A DNA stretch of 64,000 nt from an uncultured Oscillospiraceae bacterium (GTDB taxonomy: Bacteria > Bacillota > Clostridia > Oscillospirales > Ruminococcaceae): assembly GCA_949743955.1 (NCBI GenBank), contig CATJVQ010000042.1, positions 1 to 64,000 on the forward strand, in the 5' to 3' direction. The notes beneath the pieces are model-generated. The model was not told the origin of the DNA, made no database searches, and saw nothing but the letters and a program-made list of their open reading frames with translations. Below are positions 1 to 9,465 of this stretch, in pieces (position 1 is the first letter of the stretch; every line of letters starts with the position of its first letter). Both the position numbers and the translations under genes were made by a program.

Positions 1-873
<873 letters not shown>

Positions 874-900
874 TCAATTTCACTCCTGTCCTGTTACTAA

Positions 901-932
901 TCTCCGATAAACTGTTCCATTTTTATCCGAGA
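901..932. repeat. Imperfect inverted repeat between hpt and ftsH
   Basis: Arms TCTCCGATAAA and TTTATCCGAGA pair over 11 bases with one mismatch around a 10-base loop. It sits in the 126-base gap just upstream of the ftsH ribosome site, so it would lie in the ftsH leader RNA. It could be an operator or an RNA stem; the function is unknown. Confidence 0.45.
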
Positions 933-954
933 TTAAATGATGATAACAAACGAG

Positions 955-982
955 CATGGCCCATGCGGGAGCCTGGGCCATG
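955..982 (-). terminator. Hairpin after hpt, possible partial terminator
   Basis: CATGGCCCA pairs with TGGGCCATG around a 10-base loop, 18 bases past the hpt stop. On the minus strand it is followed by CTCGTTTGTT, a weak U-run, so termination would be partial and some readthrough into ftsH is likely. Confidence 0.4.
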
Positions 983-999
983 CCGGGACTTACTCTGCA

Positions 1000-1554
1000 T
1001 TACTCTGCGACAGTATAAATTTCAGGCTTGAGCACGCCGACAAACGGCAGATTTCGATATTTTTCGGCATAATCAAGGCCGTACCCCACGACAAATTCGT
1101 CCGGTACGACAAAACCGCTGTAATCCGGGCGGATGTTCACCTCACGCCGGTCCGGCTTGTCTAAGAGCGTAGCGATGCGCACGCTGCTCGGCCCGCGCTG
1201 GCCGAGCGTATCAATGAGATAGCCCAGTGTCTTGCCGCTGTCCAGGATATCCTCCACAATCAAGAGATCTTTCCCCTCAAGGGGCTGGTCCAGATCCTTG
1301 ATTATTTTAACCACACCGCTGGTTTTTACGCCTTTGCCATAACTGGAGACAGCCATAAAATCAATGCTGACCGGGATGGTGATCGCCCTCATCAGATCCG
1401 CCATAAACGCCACCGATCCCTTCAGGACACTGATCATGAGCAATTCCCTTCCGGCATAATCTGCTGAAATCCGCGCGCCCAGCTGAGCGACCCGCTCCTT
1501 AATCTCTTCTTCCGAAAGCAGAACTTTGAGTAAATCATCCTTCATTTCCTTCAT
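1000..1554 (-). CDS. hpt: Hypoxanthine phosphoribosyltransferase
   Basis: Purine salvage enzyme that joins hypoxanthine or guanine to PRPP in the cytoplasm. At 184 residues it has the family's usual length. The PRPP-binding loop is visible as VEDILDSGKT (residues 100-109), with the purine-side segment FVVPDEFVVGYGLDY near the C-terminus. The start MKEMKDD was chosen over a longer in-frame option because GGAGG lies ten bases upstream and because its ATG overlaps the tilS stop (ATGA), the classic tilS-hpt coupling. Co-transcribed with tilS upstream and ftsH downstream. Confidence 0.96.
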   Translation of the reverse strand: MKEMKDDLLKVLLSEEEIKERVAQLGARISADYAGRELLMISVLKGSVAFMADLMRAITIPVSIDFMAVSSYGKGVKTSGVVKIIKDLDQPLEGKDLLIVEDILDSGKTLGYLIDTLGQRGPSSVRIATLLDKPDRREVNIRPDYSGFVVPDEFVVGYGLDYAEKYRNLPFVGVLKPEIYTVAE

Positions 1555-2933
1555 GATACAGCACCCTCCACTTTTGATATGCGGATGAGCAAAACACGCT
1601 TTGTCTCGCCGCTCACTGCGGCCCGGCTGTCTGCGCCGAACCCTTCGACCCAAAATACACCCCGGTTGTCCGCGCAGACCAGCCGCTTTCCGCGCTCCTC
1701 CAAAGGTATCCGGGCCTCATTCATCCATTTTTTTAGCGTCTTGGTCCAGTTCCTGCCCGGCAGAGAAAACCTGTCTCCTGCCCTTCGTGTGCGAACAACC
1801 GCATGATGTTCTATTTTATCATAGTCCACCACATTTTTTAAGGGGATTTCCTCAATATTTTCACTTTTTTTATAATGTTCATAATCATCATAGAAAAAAG
1901 CGGCGATTGTCTTACCAATCTGTACACTTATTCCATCTGCAATTCCAAATTCACCACTTAAAACAGAGGATTCCTCTGTTACAGGCTGTATCCATACCTT
2001 CCCGCCGCTGATCGTAAAGCGGCAGTTCCGGTCGAGATCCCATGTCGCGTCTGCGCCGCTTTCTACCGACAAAGCCAGCCTCTGCACCCTATCACCGCTT
2101 ACTGCGGCCCCCTGCTCCCTGAGCAGATGCCGCACCGCACGCCGCAGCAGTACCGGATGTGCCTCCTTCAGTGTCCGAAGCCGCCAGCCATCCCCCGTCC
2201 ACGCCTGCGCCAGAAGCGCCTGCGCGCACTTGTCCAGATACGCCTCCTCCGGGCGAAGGATATCCATGAACCGCAGGAATGCGGCGTCCGCGGCGGGATT
2301 GATCTCGTAAATCCGCGGAATGATCGTGTGTCGGATGAGGTTGCGCGTATAATCGTCTGTCAAATTCGTGGAGTCGGTGACATAGAAAAGTCCCTTTTCC
2401 CGGCAGGACGCCTCCGCCTCGCGGCGCGTTACCGTGATCAGCGGACGCACCACCCTGCCGCGTACAGGCGGGATACCGCACAGACCGGCCGGGCCCGTCC
2501 CGCGCGCCAGATGGAACAGCATTGTCTCCATACTGTCGGACAGGGTATGCGCTGTGGCAATCTTCGTCCCCGGCCCGAGGGCGTCCGCCGCCTCTTCCAG
2601 CCGCCGGTACCGGATTTCCCTCGCCATTTCTTCAATGGATTTCCTCATTTCCTGTGCCCGACTGGCCACTTTTTCTGTAAAGCAAAATAACTTCACACCA
2701 TATTTTGCACAGATCTGCCGGACAAACGCCTCGTCCCGATCCGATTCCTCTCCGCGCAGACTGTGATTTACGTGACAGACCGCAACTGAAAGTTCCCACT
2801 CCTCACGTGCCTCACACAGAAGATGGAGCAGTGCCGCGGAATCCGCTCCGCCAGAGACACCGGCGACTACACGATCTCCCTTTTCAAAAAGGCGGTACCG
2901 GCGCACCGCCTCCCACACCTTATACTCCACCAC
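1551..2933 (-). CDS. tilS: tRNA(Ile)-lysidine synthetase
   Basis: Converts the wobble cytidine of the CAU-anticodon isoleucine tRNA to lysidine, using ATP and lysine, so that the tRNA reads AUA. The N-terminal PP-loop motif SGGADS is at residues 27-32, followed by the HVNHSLRGEES segment typical of TilS. The C-terminal lysidine-tRNA domain includes RAGDRFSLPGRNWTKTLKKW. Length is 460 residues. The start is GTG at 2933, with GGAG seven bases upstream inside the end of dnaB. The frame is open further upstream, but that part is dnaB in another frame. It overlaps dnaB by 14 bases and hpt by 4, so translation is probably coupled. Confidence 0.94.
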   Translation of the reverse strand: MVEYKVWEAVRRYRLFEKGDRVVAGVSGGADSAALLHLLCEAREEWELSVAVCHVNHSLRGEESDRDEAFVRQICAKYGVKLFCFTEKVASRAQEMRKSIEEMAREIRYRRLEEAADALGPGTKIATAHTLSDSMETMLFHLARGTGPAGLCGIPPVRGRVVRPLITVTRREAEASCREKGLFYVTDSTNLTDDYTRNLIRHTIIPRIYEINPAADAAFLRFMDILRPEEAYLDKCAQALLAQAWTGDGWRLRTLKEAHPVLLRRAVRHLLREQGAAVSGDRVQRLALSVESGADATWDLDRNCRFTISGGKVWIQPVTEESSVLSGEFGIADGISVQIGKTIAAFFYDDYEHYKKSENIEEIPLKNVVDYDKIEHHAVVRTRRAGDRFSLPGRNWTKTLKKWMNEARIPLEERGKRLVCADNRGVFWVEGFGADSRAAVSGETKRVLLIRISKVEGAVS

Positions 2934-4281
2934 GGAACCGCTCCAGAGTGGTAAAACGCGTGTAGCTGCTCTCCCAGCCGAGCTGGACTGTCTCCGTCTC
3001 GCCGTGGCGGTTTTTCGCCACGATGCACTCCGCCACATTCTGATCCGCACTGTCACGGTTGTAATAAGCGTCCCGGTAAAGGAAAAGGACGATGTCGGCG
3101 TCCTGCTCGATGGATCCCGATTCGCGCAGGTCGCTGAGCAGCGGACGGTGATCGCTGCGGGAATCCGGTCCACGCGAGAGCTGCGAAAGTGTGAGAATAG
3201 GGACGTTTAATTCCTTGGCCATAATTTTTAACGAGCGTGTCAGTTCACTGACCTCCTGTACACGGTTTTCAATCCGCCGCCCAGCTGACATGAGCTGGAG
3301 ATAGTCAATGATGACCAGCCCCAGATCCCGTATGCGCCGCAGCTTCGCCTTCATTTCTGCCACCGTGATGCCCGGCGTATCATCAATGAAGATGGGCGAG
3401 GAGGCGAGCATCTGCGCCGAAAGCGCGAGACGCTCCCAGTCCTGTGCCGAGAGCTCCCCTGTACGCAGAAGCTGCGACTGAATGGAGGCCTCACTCGAGA
3501 GCACGCGCTGTACAAGCTGTTCCCGGCTCATCTCCAGTGAAAAGATGGCCACCGGCTTTTTCCCGCGCGCCGCCACATTGGTGGCGATATTGAGCGCAAA
3601 GGCTGATTTCCCCATCGCCGGGCGGGCCGCGAGAAGGATGAGGTCCGATCGGTTGAGTCCGGCCGTCACCGCGTCGAGCGCCGAATAGCCGCTGGGGATG
3701 CCCATGTATTCCGCACGGTCCTCCCCGGCCAGATGCTGAAGCTGATCATAAGTCGAAAGAATGACCTCTTCGATCGGGACAAGTCCTGTCGCTTCGCGCC
3801 CCTGCCGGATGCTGAAAATTTTATGCTCCGCCGTATCGAGCAGAGTTTTCGCATCGATCTGCGGGTCGTGCGCCATGTCGATGACATCCCTGGCCGCGAA
3901 CATCAGGCTACGGATGTAGTGCTTCTCCTGCACGATCTGCGCATAGGACTCCACATTCGCTATCGACGGCACGATCTGGACAAGCTGTGTCAGGTAGACC
4001 CGCGCGTCCTCATCGGAAGCGAAAACCTGCTGTCCCTTGACCGCCTCAAGCACGGTGATCAGATCGATGCTCTCCCCCATGGTGAACATCTGGAGCAGAA
4101 TGGAAAAAATCTGCTTATGCTGCGGGCGGTAAAAACAGTCGGGCGTGGAGATGTACTCGAGCACAGTCGAGATACACGACGGCTCGAGCAGCATGGCTCC
4201 CAGCACCGACTGCTCTGCTTCAGCTGAAAACGGAAGCTGCTCCGCTTCCTCCATGACGACGCGCCCGGATAAATCCGCCAC
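2920..4281 (-). CDS. dnaB: Replicative DNA helicase DnaB (Gram-positive DnaC)
   Basis: Hexameric 5'-3' replicative helicase, called DnaC in Bacillus subtilis. The N-terminal DnaB domain covers about residues 15-120. The RecA-like C-terminal domain begins near 185 with Walker A ARPAMGKSA at 219-227, later IIDYLQLM (Walker B) and SQLSR, then the conserved DLRESGSIEQDAD segment. Its 453 residues match the family. The start is GTG, eight bases after GAGG, three bases past rplI. No intein or fusion is seen. It sits in the conserved gdpP-rplI-dnaB order. Confidence 0.97.
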   Translation of the reverse strand: MADLSGRVVMEEAEQLPFSAEAEQSVLGAMLLEPSCISTVLEYISTPDCFYRPQHKQIFSILLQMFTMGESIDLITVLEAVKGQQVFASDEDARVYLTQLVQIVPSIANVESYAQIVQEKHYIRSLMFAARDVIDMAHDPQIDAKTLLDTAEHKIFSIRQGREATGLVPIEEVILSTYDQLQHLAGEDRAEYMGIPSGYSALDAVTAGLNRSDLILLAARPAMGKSAFALNIATNVAARGKKPVAIFSLEMSREQLVQRVLSSEASIQSQLLRTGELSAQDWERLALSAQMLASSPIFIDDTPGITVAEMKAKLRRIRDLGLVIIDYLQLMSAGRRIENRVQEVSELTRSLKIMAKELNVPILTLSQLSRGPDSRSDHRPLLSDLRESGSIEQDADIVLFLYRDAYYNRDSADQNVAECIVAKNRHGETETVQLGWESSYTRFTTLERFRGGV

Positions 4282-4284
4282 GCG

Positions 4285-4731
4285 CTATTCCTCGCTGACG
4301 GTGATATACACCTTGGCTGTGACACCGGGGTGCAGCTTGACTTCCGCCGTAAAGGTGCCGAAGCTCTTGATTTCGCTCTCCAGCATGATCTTTTTCTTAT
4401 CCACGGTCTCACCGAATTTACTTTCAATCTCCGCCGCAATCTCTTTGGAAGTCACAGAGCCGAAGAGCTTGCCGCCCTGCCCCGCCCTGGCCGTGAGGCG
4501 AATGGTCTTTCCCTCCAGTTTCGCAGCAGCCGCTTTCGCTGCGTCAAGCTGTTCCTGGGCATGATGCTCCTGCGCCAGACGAACATTTTTAATGTCGTTG
4601 AGCGCTTTCGCGTTCGCTTCCACCGCCAAGCCGCGCGCGAGCAGATAGTTGCGGCCGTAACCGTCAGCCACATTGACGATGTCGCCCTTTTTGCCCGTTC
4701 CTTTAATGTCCGCTTTAAGTACAACCTTCAA
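4285..4731 (-). CDS. rplI: 50S ribosomal protein L9
   Basis: Large-subunit protein that binds 23S rRNA near the L1 stalk base. Its 148 residues show the N-terminal rRNA-binding domain ([19 protein letters not shown] then [13 protein letters not shown]), a long connecting helix rich in Ala, Glu and Lys, and the C-terminal globular domain from about residue 80 ([11 protein letters not shown]). It lies between gdpP and dnaB with a three-base gap to dnaB, which implies one transcript. Confidence 0.97.
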   Translation of the reverse strand: MKVVLKADIKGTGKKGDIVNVADGYGRNYLLARGLAVEANAKALNDIKNVRLAQEHHAQEQLDAAKAAAAKLEGKTIRLTARAGQGGKLFGSVTSKEIAAEIESKFGETVDKKKIMLESEIKSFGTFTAEVKLHPGVTAKVYITVSEE

Positions 4732-4791
4732 ATTGATTCCGTCCTTTCCTCATTCTGATCCTTTCCATCATAAGCGAAAATCCCGGCTTCG

Positions 4792-6768
4792 TCAAGTGGG
4801 AGCCAGTGTATCGAAATAATCGTCAATAGCGGCGAGCAGCGTGCGGTGTGCGTCTTCGATGTCCACATCCTTGATCTGGGCCGCCGCCATGTTCAGATGT
4901 CCGCCGCCGCCCAAGCGCTCCATAATGAGCTGTACATTGACCGCACCCATGGAGCGGGAGGAAATTTCCACCTGCCCCGGTGTCTCAAACACGACGAAGG
5001 ACGCATCCACTCCGGTGATGGAGAGCAGCTCGTCGGCAGCCTGCGGAGCGACGAGCTTAATGTCCTCCACCATTCCCGGGGAGAGCGCAATGGCACAGCG
5101 GCGGTATACTGTCGCAGACGAGACGATACGCGCCCGCTTCTGATAATCCTCCATCGGAGAGGCGAACAGACGGCGCACCTCCACCGTGTCCGCGCCCAAG
5201 CGCTTGAGGTAGGCGGCCGCTTCGAAGGTGCGGACACCCGCCTTCATCACGAAATTCTTCGTATCCAGCATGATGCCCGCGAGCAGCGCCTCCGCCTCGG
5301 CCTGACCAATGTTCTTGGGCAAGTCAAAATACTGGATGAGCTCCGACACCATCTCGGAGGCGGAAGAAGCGTAGGGCTCATGATAAAAGATCACCGCATT
5401 ATCGATATAGTCCACCATCTTGCGGTGATGATCGATGACCACCACGGACCGGCAGCGTTCATAGAGCTCCTTCGACTCGACGAAATGTTTGGCATGTACG
5501 TCAACCACAATTAAAAGCGTATCACGGCTGATGCTCTCCAGAAGCTCCTGCGGCTCCCGGAACACTTCGCCGTACCCCTCTGAGAGAAGCCGGTCGATCA
5601 GCGGCCCGGCCAGCGTGCGGTTCCTTTGAATGGCGATGACAGCATCCTTGCCGAGGATGCGCGCCGCCTTGCAGAGTCCCACTGCCGAACCGACGCAGTC
5701 CAGATCGGAAAACCGGTGTCCCATCACAATCACATTGCTGCTGCTGCCGATAAGCTCCGCAAGCGCCGCCGCGACTGTACGTGTTTTCACCTTCGTGCGC
5801 TTTTCAACGCCCTTGGATACCCCGCCGTAAAACTCATATCCGGCCTGTGTCTTGATAGCGGCCTGATCGCCGCCGCGGCCGAGCGACATATCCAGCGCCT
5901 GGCGCGCCATCTTCTCCGCCTCGGCCAGCGAGGGGGCGTGCTGCCCCACGCCGATGGAAAGTGTCGCGCTCAGGCGGGGCGATATCTCGATTTTACGCAC
6001 CGTGTCCAGCAGCGGGAAGCGCGCGGCGATGATCTGCTGCATCGCGCTCTCCTCCACAAGCGCGAAGAACTTGTCGCGTTCGATTCGGCAGAGCAGCCCC
6101 CCCAGTCCCTTGAGATACGTTTCAATCGCATACTCGATCTCCGGCATCTTCTGGCTTCTGCCATTCTCTCTGGCGCTCTGTAGAAGCTCCTCATAGTTAT
6201 CCACTGCAATCAGCATCACGGTGACGCGTGTCTTGAGATAACGATCCCGGTAATTCTTGAGCTCCGTATCGTCCGTAAGATAGAGTAAACACACACGTGT
6301 ATCGTCTTTAAAAGTGCGCAGGATATAGCCTGTATATCTATTTTTTTTATAGGAGAGCTGCACCACCGGGTCGGTCTTATGCCCCTGCTCCATCTTCAGC
6401 ATGGGGAACAGTTCGGAGATGCTGCGTCCGTACATTTCGTCGCTCTGGAACACATTAGCGCGGCACAGGCGGTTATACCATAAAATCTCTCCGTTGTCGC
6501 GCAGGAGAACGACAGGCATCGGAAAATCCATGAGCGCATCAGTATGGACAGTCGAAAGCAAAGCGCCAAGATCCACTGAATAGGAACGGATACGGCGGTT
6601 GACGCGCAGCACCCCGAGCAGCAGCAAAAGAAGTGCAGCCGCACTTAAAACTGCGCCGGCGTAAAGAAAAACGTGTTCGACCAAAAAAATCCCCATCAGA
6701 TACATGCCGGCAACGGCAATCCAAAGCAGGATAAGCACAGGCCAGAACAGCCTGGAGAATGTTTTCAT
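4792..6768 (-). CDS. gdpP: Cyclic-di-AMP phosphodiesterase GdpP (YybT)
   Basis: Membrane-bound enzyme that hydrolyses c-di-AMP to pApA, controlling a second messenger tied to osmolyte balance and beta-lactam tolerance. The 658 residues have the full family layout: two membrane helices (about 8-30 and 33-53), a PAS-like domain (about 65-165), a degenerate GGDEF domain (about 180-305) with no GGDEF motif, then DHH (GHRFSDLDCVG at 350-360, VVDVH near 421, DHH at 446-448) and a DHHA1 domain ending with the GGGGHLNMAAAQ loop. All visible metal-binding Asp and His residues are kept. Sixty bases separate it from rplI. Confidence 0.95.
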   Translation of the reverse strand: MKTFSRLFWPVLILLWIAVAGMYLMGIFLVEHVFLYAGAVLSAAALLLLLLGVLRVNRRIRSYSVDLGALLSTVHTDALMDFPMPVVLLRDNGEILWYNRLCRANVFQSDEMYGRSISELFPMLKMEQGHKTDPVVQLSYKKNRYTGYILRTFKDDTRVCLLYLTDDTELKNYRDRYLKTRVTVMLIAVDNYEELLQSARENGRSQKMPEIEYAIETYLKGLGGLLCRIERDKFFALVEESAMQQIIAARFPLLDTVRKIEISPRLSATLSIGVGQHAPSLAEAEKMARQALDMSLGRGGDQAAIKTQAGYEFYGGVSKGVEKRTKVKTRTVAAALAELIGSSSNVIVMGHRFSDLDCVGSAVGLCKAARILGKDAVIAIQRNRTLAGPLIDRLLSEGYGEVFREPQELLESISRDTLLIVVDVHAKHFVESKELYERCRSVVVIDHHRKMVDYIDNAVIFYHEPYASSASEMVSELIQYFDLPKNIGQAEAEALLAGIMLDTKNFVMKAGVRTFEAAAYLKRLGADTVEVRRLFASPMEDYQKRARIVSSATVYRRCAIALSPGMVEDIKLVAPQAADELLSITGVDASFVVFETPGQVEISSRSMGAVNVQLIMERLGGGGHLNMAAAQIKDVDIEDAHRTLLAAIDDYFDTLAPT

Positions 6769-7009
6769 TCGCTTCCCTTCTCTCTGCGATTTTTCCTCCC
6801 TGTTTCAAAAGCCGATCCCACTCTCTGATAAGAAACGGCCAAAATCCGGCCGCAGGATCTCCCCTGTACAAGGGCTTGAGGCCCGGCTCCCGCTTCATTC
6901 AGCGAATGAATCCACAGCTTATCAGAACTGGGTATGGCAGCTATTCTTTTTTATTATAGCATATTTTTGCCTTTGGGGCCAGCCCCTTTCCGAAAAAACC
7001 AGCAAAGTT
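6769..7009. other. Leader region upstream of gdpP
   Basis: Non-coding gap in front of gdpP. On the minus strand a TATAAT lies near 6952-6957 without a recognisable -35, followed by a leader of about 180 bases with two short hairpins (TTCATTC-GCT-GAATGAA and GGGC-CTCAA-GCCC). No known riboswitch consensus was recognised. The gdpP ribosome site GAAGGGAAG is directly upstream of its ATG. Confidence 0.4.
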
Positions 7010-7043
7010 CCATAAAAAAGAAAGCGGTGACATGCACCGCTTT
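7010..7043 (-). terminator. Rho-independent terminator of rnj
   Basis: A nine-base perfect stem, AAAGCGGTG with CACCGCTTT (7021-7043), has a five-base loop. Read on the minus strand it is followed by CTTTTTTATGG. It begins about ten bases after the rnj stop codon. Confidence 0.85.
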
Positions 7044-7054
7044 GCCTGTACCTG

Positions 7055-8953
7055 TCAGATCTCCTGAATAATGGGGAGAATCATCGGGCTGCGCTTGGTC
7101 TTATTGTAAAGGAACCGGCTCAAATCGTCCCGAATCATCTGTTTGATGTTGCCCCATTCCCGTACACCGTCATGAGAACAGGTCTCCATCGTGCGCCGGA
7201 CAACGTCGTTCGCCTCGTTCATCAGATTTTCCGCCTCGCGTACGTATACAAACCCGCGCGAGACAATATCCGGCCCGGCCAGGACACGGCCCGTAGCGGA
7301 ATCCATTGTTACCACCACGACTATAAGACCATCCTCCGAGAGGTGCCGCCTGTCGCGCAGGACAATGCTCCCCACGTCTCCGACACCGAGCCCATCCACC
7401 ATCACGGCCCCCGCCGGCACGGACCCGATGACCTTCAAATCCACCCCGTCCGTCTCGACGACTTTGCCGATATCCGAAATCAGCACGTTTTTACGGTCCA
7501 TCCCCATCTCCACAGCTAAATCCGCGTGCTTGGAAAGGTGCTTATATTCACCGTGCACCGGCATGAAAAACCGCGGGCGGGTCAGCGAATGAATGAGACG
7601 AAGTTCGTCCTGGCAGGCGTGCCCCGAGACGTGCACCTCATACATCTTCTCATAAATCACATGAGCTCCCAGCTTCATCAGTTCGTTCACCACGCGCCCG
7701 ACCAGCTTCTCATTGCCCGGAATGGGGTTGGCGGAGATGATAATAAAATCGTTGGGCGTTACGCGGACCTTGCGGTGATCGCTCATGGCCATACGCGTAA
7801 GAGCGGACATAGGCTCCCCCTGCGACCCCGTGGTGACGATGACGATCTCCTCGTCGCTGTAACTGTTCAGGTTGTCGATATCCACGAGGATACCCTGCGG
7901 AATCGTCAGATACCCGAGCTCTATCGCTTTGGTGACGACATTGATCATGCTCCGCCCGGACACGGCGACCTTTTTGCCGTACTTCTGCGCGGCGTCGACA
8001 ATCTGCTGCACACGGTGCACGTTTGAGGAGAACGTCGCAATGATGATGCGCCGCCCCTGCGCCTGCTGGAACAATACGTCGAACGACGCGCCGACATGGC
8101 GTTCACTCTTCGTGGTGCCCGGACGCTCCGCATTCGTCGAATCGGCCATCAGGAGAAGAACTCCCTTGTTCCCAAGCTCCCCCAAACGCGGCAGATCAAT
8201 GACGTCGCTCTCAATGGGTGTAAAATCGACCTTAAAGTCCCCTGTATGGATGATGACGCCCGCCGGTGTGTGGACAGCCAGACCACAGGCGTCCGGAATA
8301 GAGTGGTTGACATGGATAAACTCCACCGACATGCAGCCCATTTTGACTGTCTGCCGGGGCTTTACCACATTGAGCGACACCTTTCCGAGCAGGCCATGCT
8401 CCTTGAGCTTTCCCTCCACAAGCCCCAGTGTCAGGCGTGTACCGTAAATCGGGACCTTGAACTGGCTGAGGAAATACGGCAGCGCACCGATGTGATCCTC
8501 GTGCCCGTGGGTGAGGACTACTCCTCTCAACCGATCCAGATTCCGCTCGATATAGCTGAAATCCGGGATGACAATATCCACGCCGAGCATGTCGTCATCC
8601 GGGAAAGCGAGCCCGCAGTCGATGATGAACATATCGTTGGAGCACTCAATAACCGTCATGTTTTTCCCGATTTCACCGAGCCCGCCAAGAGAGATGATGC
8701 GCACCGGCGTCCGGCGCTGCGGCGCCCGGGAACGGGAAGATTTCTGCACAGTGCGGCGCTGCAGTGTCGATTCCTGCGCAAGCTGCAGATCGGATTTCTT
8801 CTGCTGCGGCCGCGACCGCTTTGGTTGTTCTGATTTGGAAGACGCCGCCTGATTCTGGCGTGTACGCGGTGTCCGACTCCCCTGATCCTCCATTTTTTTC
8901 GCCCGTACAGGCTGCCTGCGCGGCCGGGATGGCTGCTTTTCGTTTTCTGCCAC
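7055..8953 (-). CDS. rnj: Ribonuclease J
   Basis: Metallo-beta-lactamase/beta-CASP ribonuclease with 5'-3' exo- and endonuclease activity, central to RNA decay in Firmicutes. The catalytic zinc motif HGHEDH is at residues 149-154, later DSTNAERPG and the beta-CASP and C-terminal segments (PVHGEYKHL, SGHACQDEL). The start is GTG at 8953, seven bases after GGAGG; an upstream in-frame ATG lacks a ribosome site. The protein is 632 residues against about 555 for Bacillus RNase J1. The extra length is an 80-residue N-terminal tail rich in Arg, Lys, Gln and Ser that looks disordered. Whether it is J1 or J2 cannot be told. Confidence 0.95.
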   Translation of the reverse strand: MAENEKQPSRPRRQPVRAKKMEDQGSRTPRTRQNQAASSKSEQPKRSRPQQKKSDLQLAQESTLQRRTVQKSSRSRAPQRRTPVRIISLGGLGEIGKNMTVIECSNDMFIIDCGLAFPDDDMLGVDIVIPDFSYIERNLDRLRGVVLTHGHEDHIGALPYFLSQFKVPIYGTRLTLGLVEGKLKEHGLLGKVSLNVVKPRQTVKMGCMSVEFIHVNHSIPDACGLAVHTPAGVIIHTGDFKVDFTPIESDVIDLPRLGELGNKGVLLLMADSTNAERPGTTKSERHVGASFDVLFQQAQGRRIIIATFSSNVHRVQQIVDAAQKYGKKVAVSGRSMINVVTKAIELGYLTIPQGILVDIDNLNSYSDEEIVIVTTGSQGEPMSALTRMAMSDHRKVRVTPNDFIIISANPIPGNEKLVGRVVNELMKLGAHVIYEKMYEVHVSGHACQDELRLIHSLTRPRFFMPVHGEYKHLSKHADLAVEMGMDRKNVLISDIGKVVETDGVDLKVIGSVPAGAVMVDGLGVGDVGSIVLRDRRHLSEDGLIVVVVTMDSATGRVLAGPDIVSRGFVYVREAENLMNEANDVVRRTMETCSHDGVREWGNIKQMIRDDLSRFLYNKTKRSPMILPIIQEI

Positions 8954-9194
8954 AGTGTAACCTCCAATAATGATGAATATGTATGCGATCATAGGCGGAT
9001 TGTTCTCTCATCGATGCACAGGAAAAAGACGCCCTGCAACCTGCGCTGCAACGCTGGAATTCTGAGAAATATACTTCATTGTTGCCGTTTCTGTCTGCAA
9101 ATAAACAGCCCGCGGTGCTGTGAAGAAGTGAAAAGTGAAATATCCGCGGACCCATGTATCAACGAACTTCCGAACAATATCATCGCTGTCTTTT

Positions 9195-9223
9195 ATCTTA
9201 TCCTGCTTTTTCCCAGATGTCAA
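9195..9223 (-). promoter_or_regulatory. Sigma-A-type promoter for rnj
   Basis: On the minus strand, TTGACA (9223-9218), a 17-base spacer, then TAAGAT (9200-9195). Transcription would begin near 9188 and give a leader of about 235 bases before the rnj GTG. Confidence 0.7.
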
Positions 9224-9363
9224 GCCCCCTCCCCCTGAAGATATGGAACATAAAATCCCCGAACAAGCCATAGAATAAGGGGGAACAGGGGCTCCCACCA
9301 TTCATTTTTGAGAGGAAAACAGTCGAAAATATTCCATGCGATCTACTCAAACGTCAGAAAATG

Positions 9364-9372
9364 TGATATAAT
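9364..9372 (+). promoter_or_regulatory. Extended -10 element for the Sel1-repeat gene
   Basis: TGATATAAT is a perfect extended -10 (TGnTATAAT). The -35 region 17 bases upstream (TACTCA) is poor, as is common with extended -10 promoters. Confidence 0.55.
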
Positions 9373-9465
9373 AAAGGTTAAGTTATTGTGCTGTGAAAGC
9401 AGCCGTTCCTGCCGCGATAAAGATGCCGGCATCTATAATACTCTGGAAAGGGTGTACATACTGAC

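Larger units (their letters stand above)
8954..9465. other. Divergent intergenic region between rnj and the Sel1 gene
   Basis: About 510 bases without a convincing gene. It holds the minus-strand rnj promoter (9195-9223), a leader of roughly 235 bases before the rnj start, and the extended -10 of the plus-strand Sel1 gene (9364-9372). A short perfect palindrome GATGCCGGCATC (9422-9433) lies in the Sel1 leader. Confidence 0.5.

Noticed and set aside
6769-6960. Possible c-di-AMP (ydaO-type) riboswitch in front of gdpP
   Set aside because: Leader hairpins exist, but I could not find the conserved core of that riboswitch, and gdpP is not a usual target.
9422-9433. 12-base palindrome GATGCCGGCATC upstream of the Sel1 gene
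   Set aside because: Too short and single; expected by chance in this composition and without a second site.
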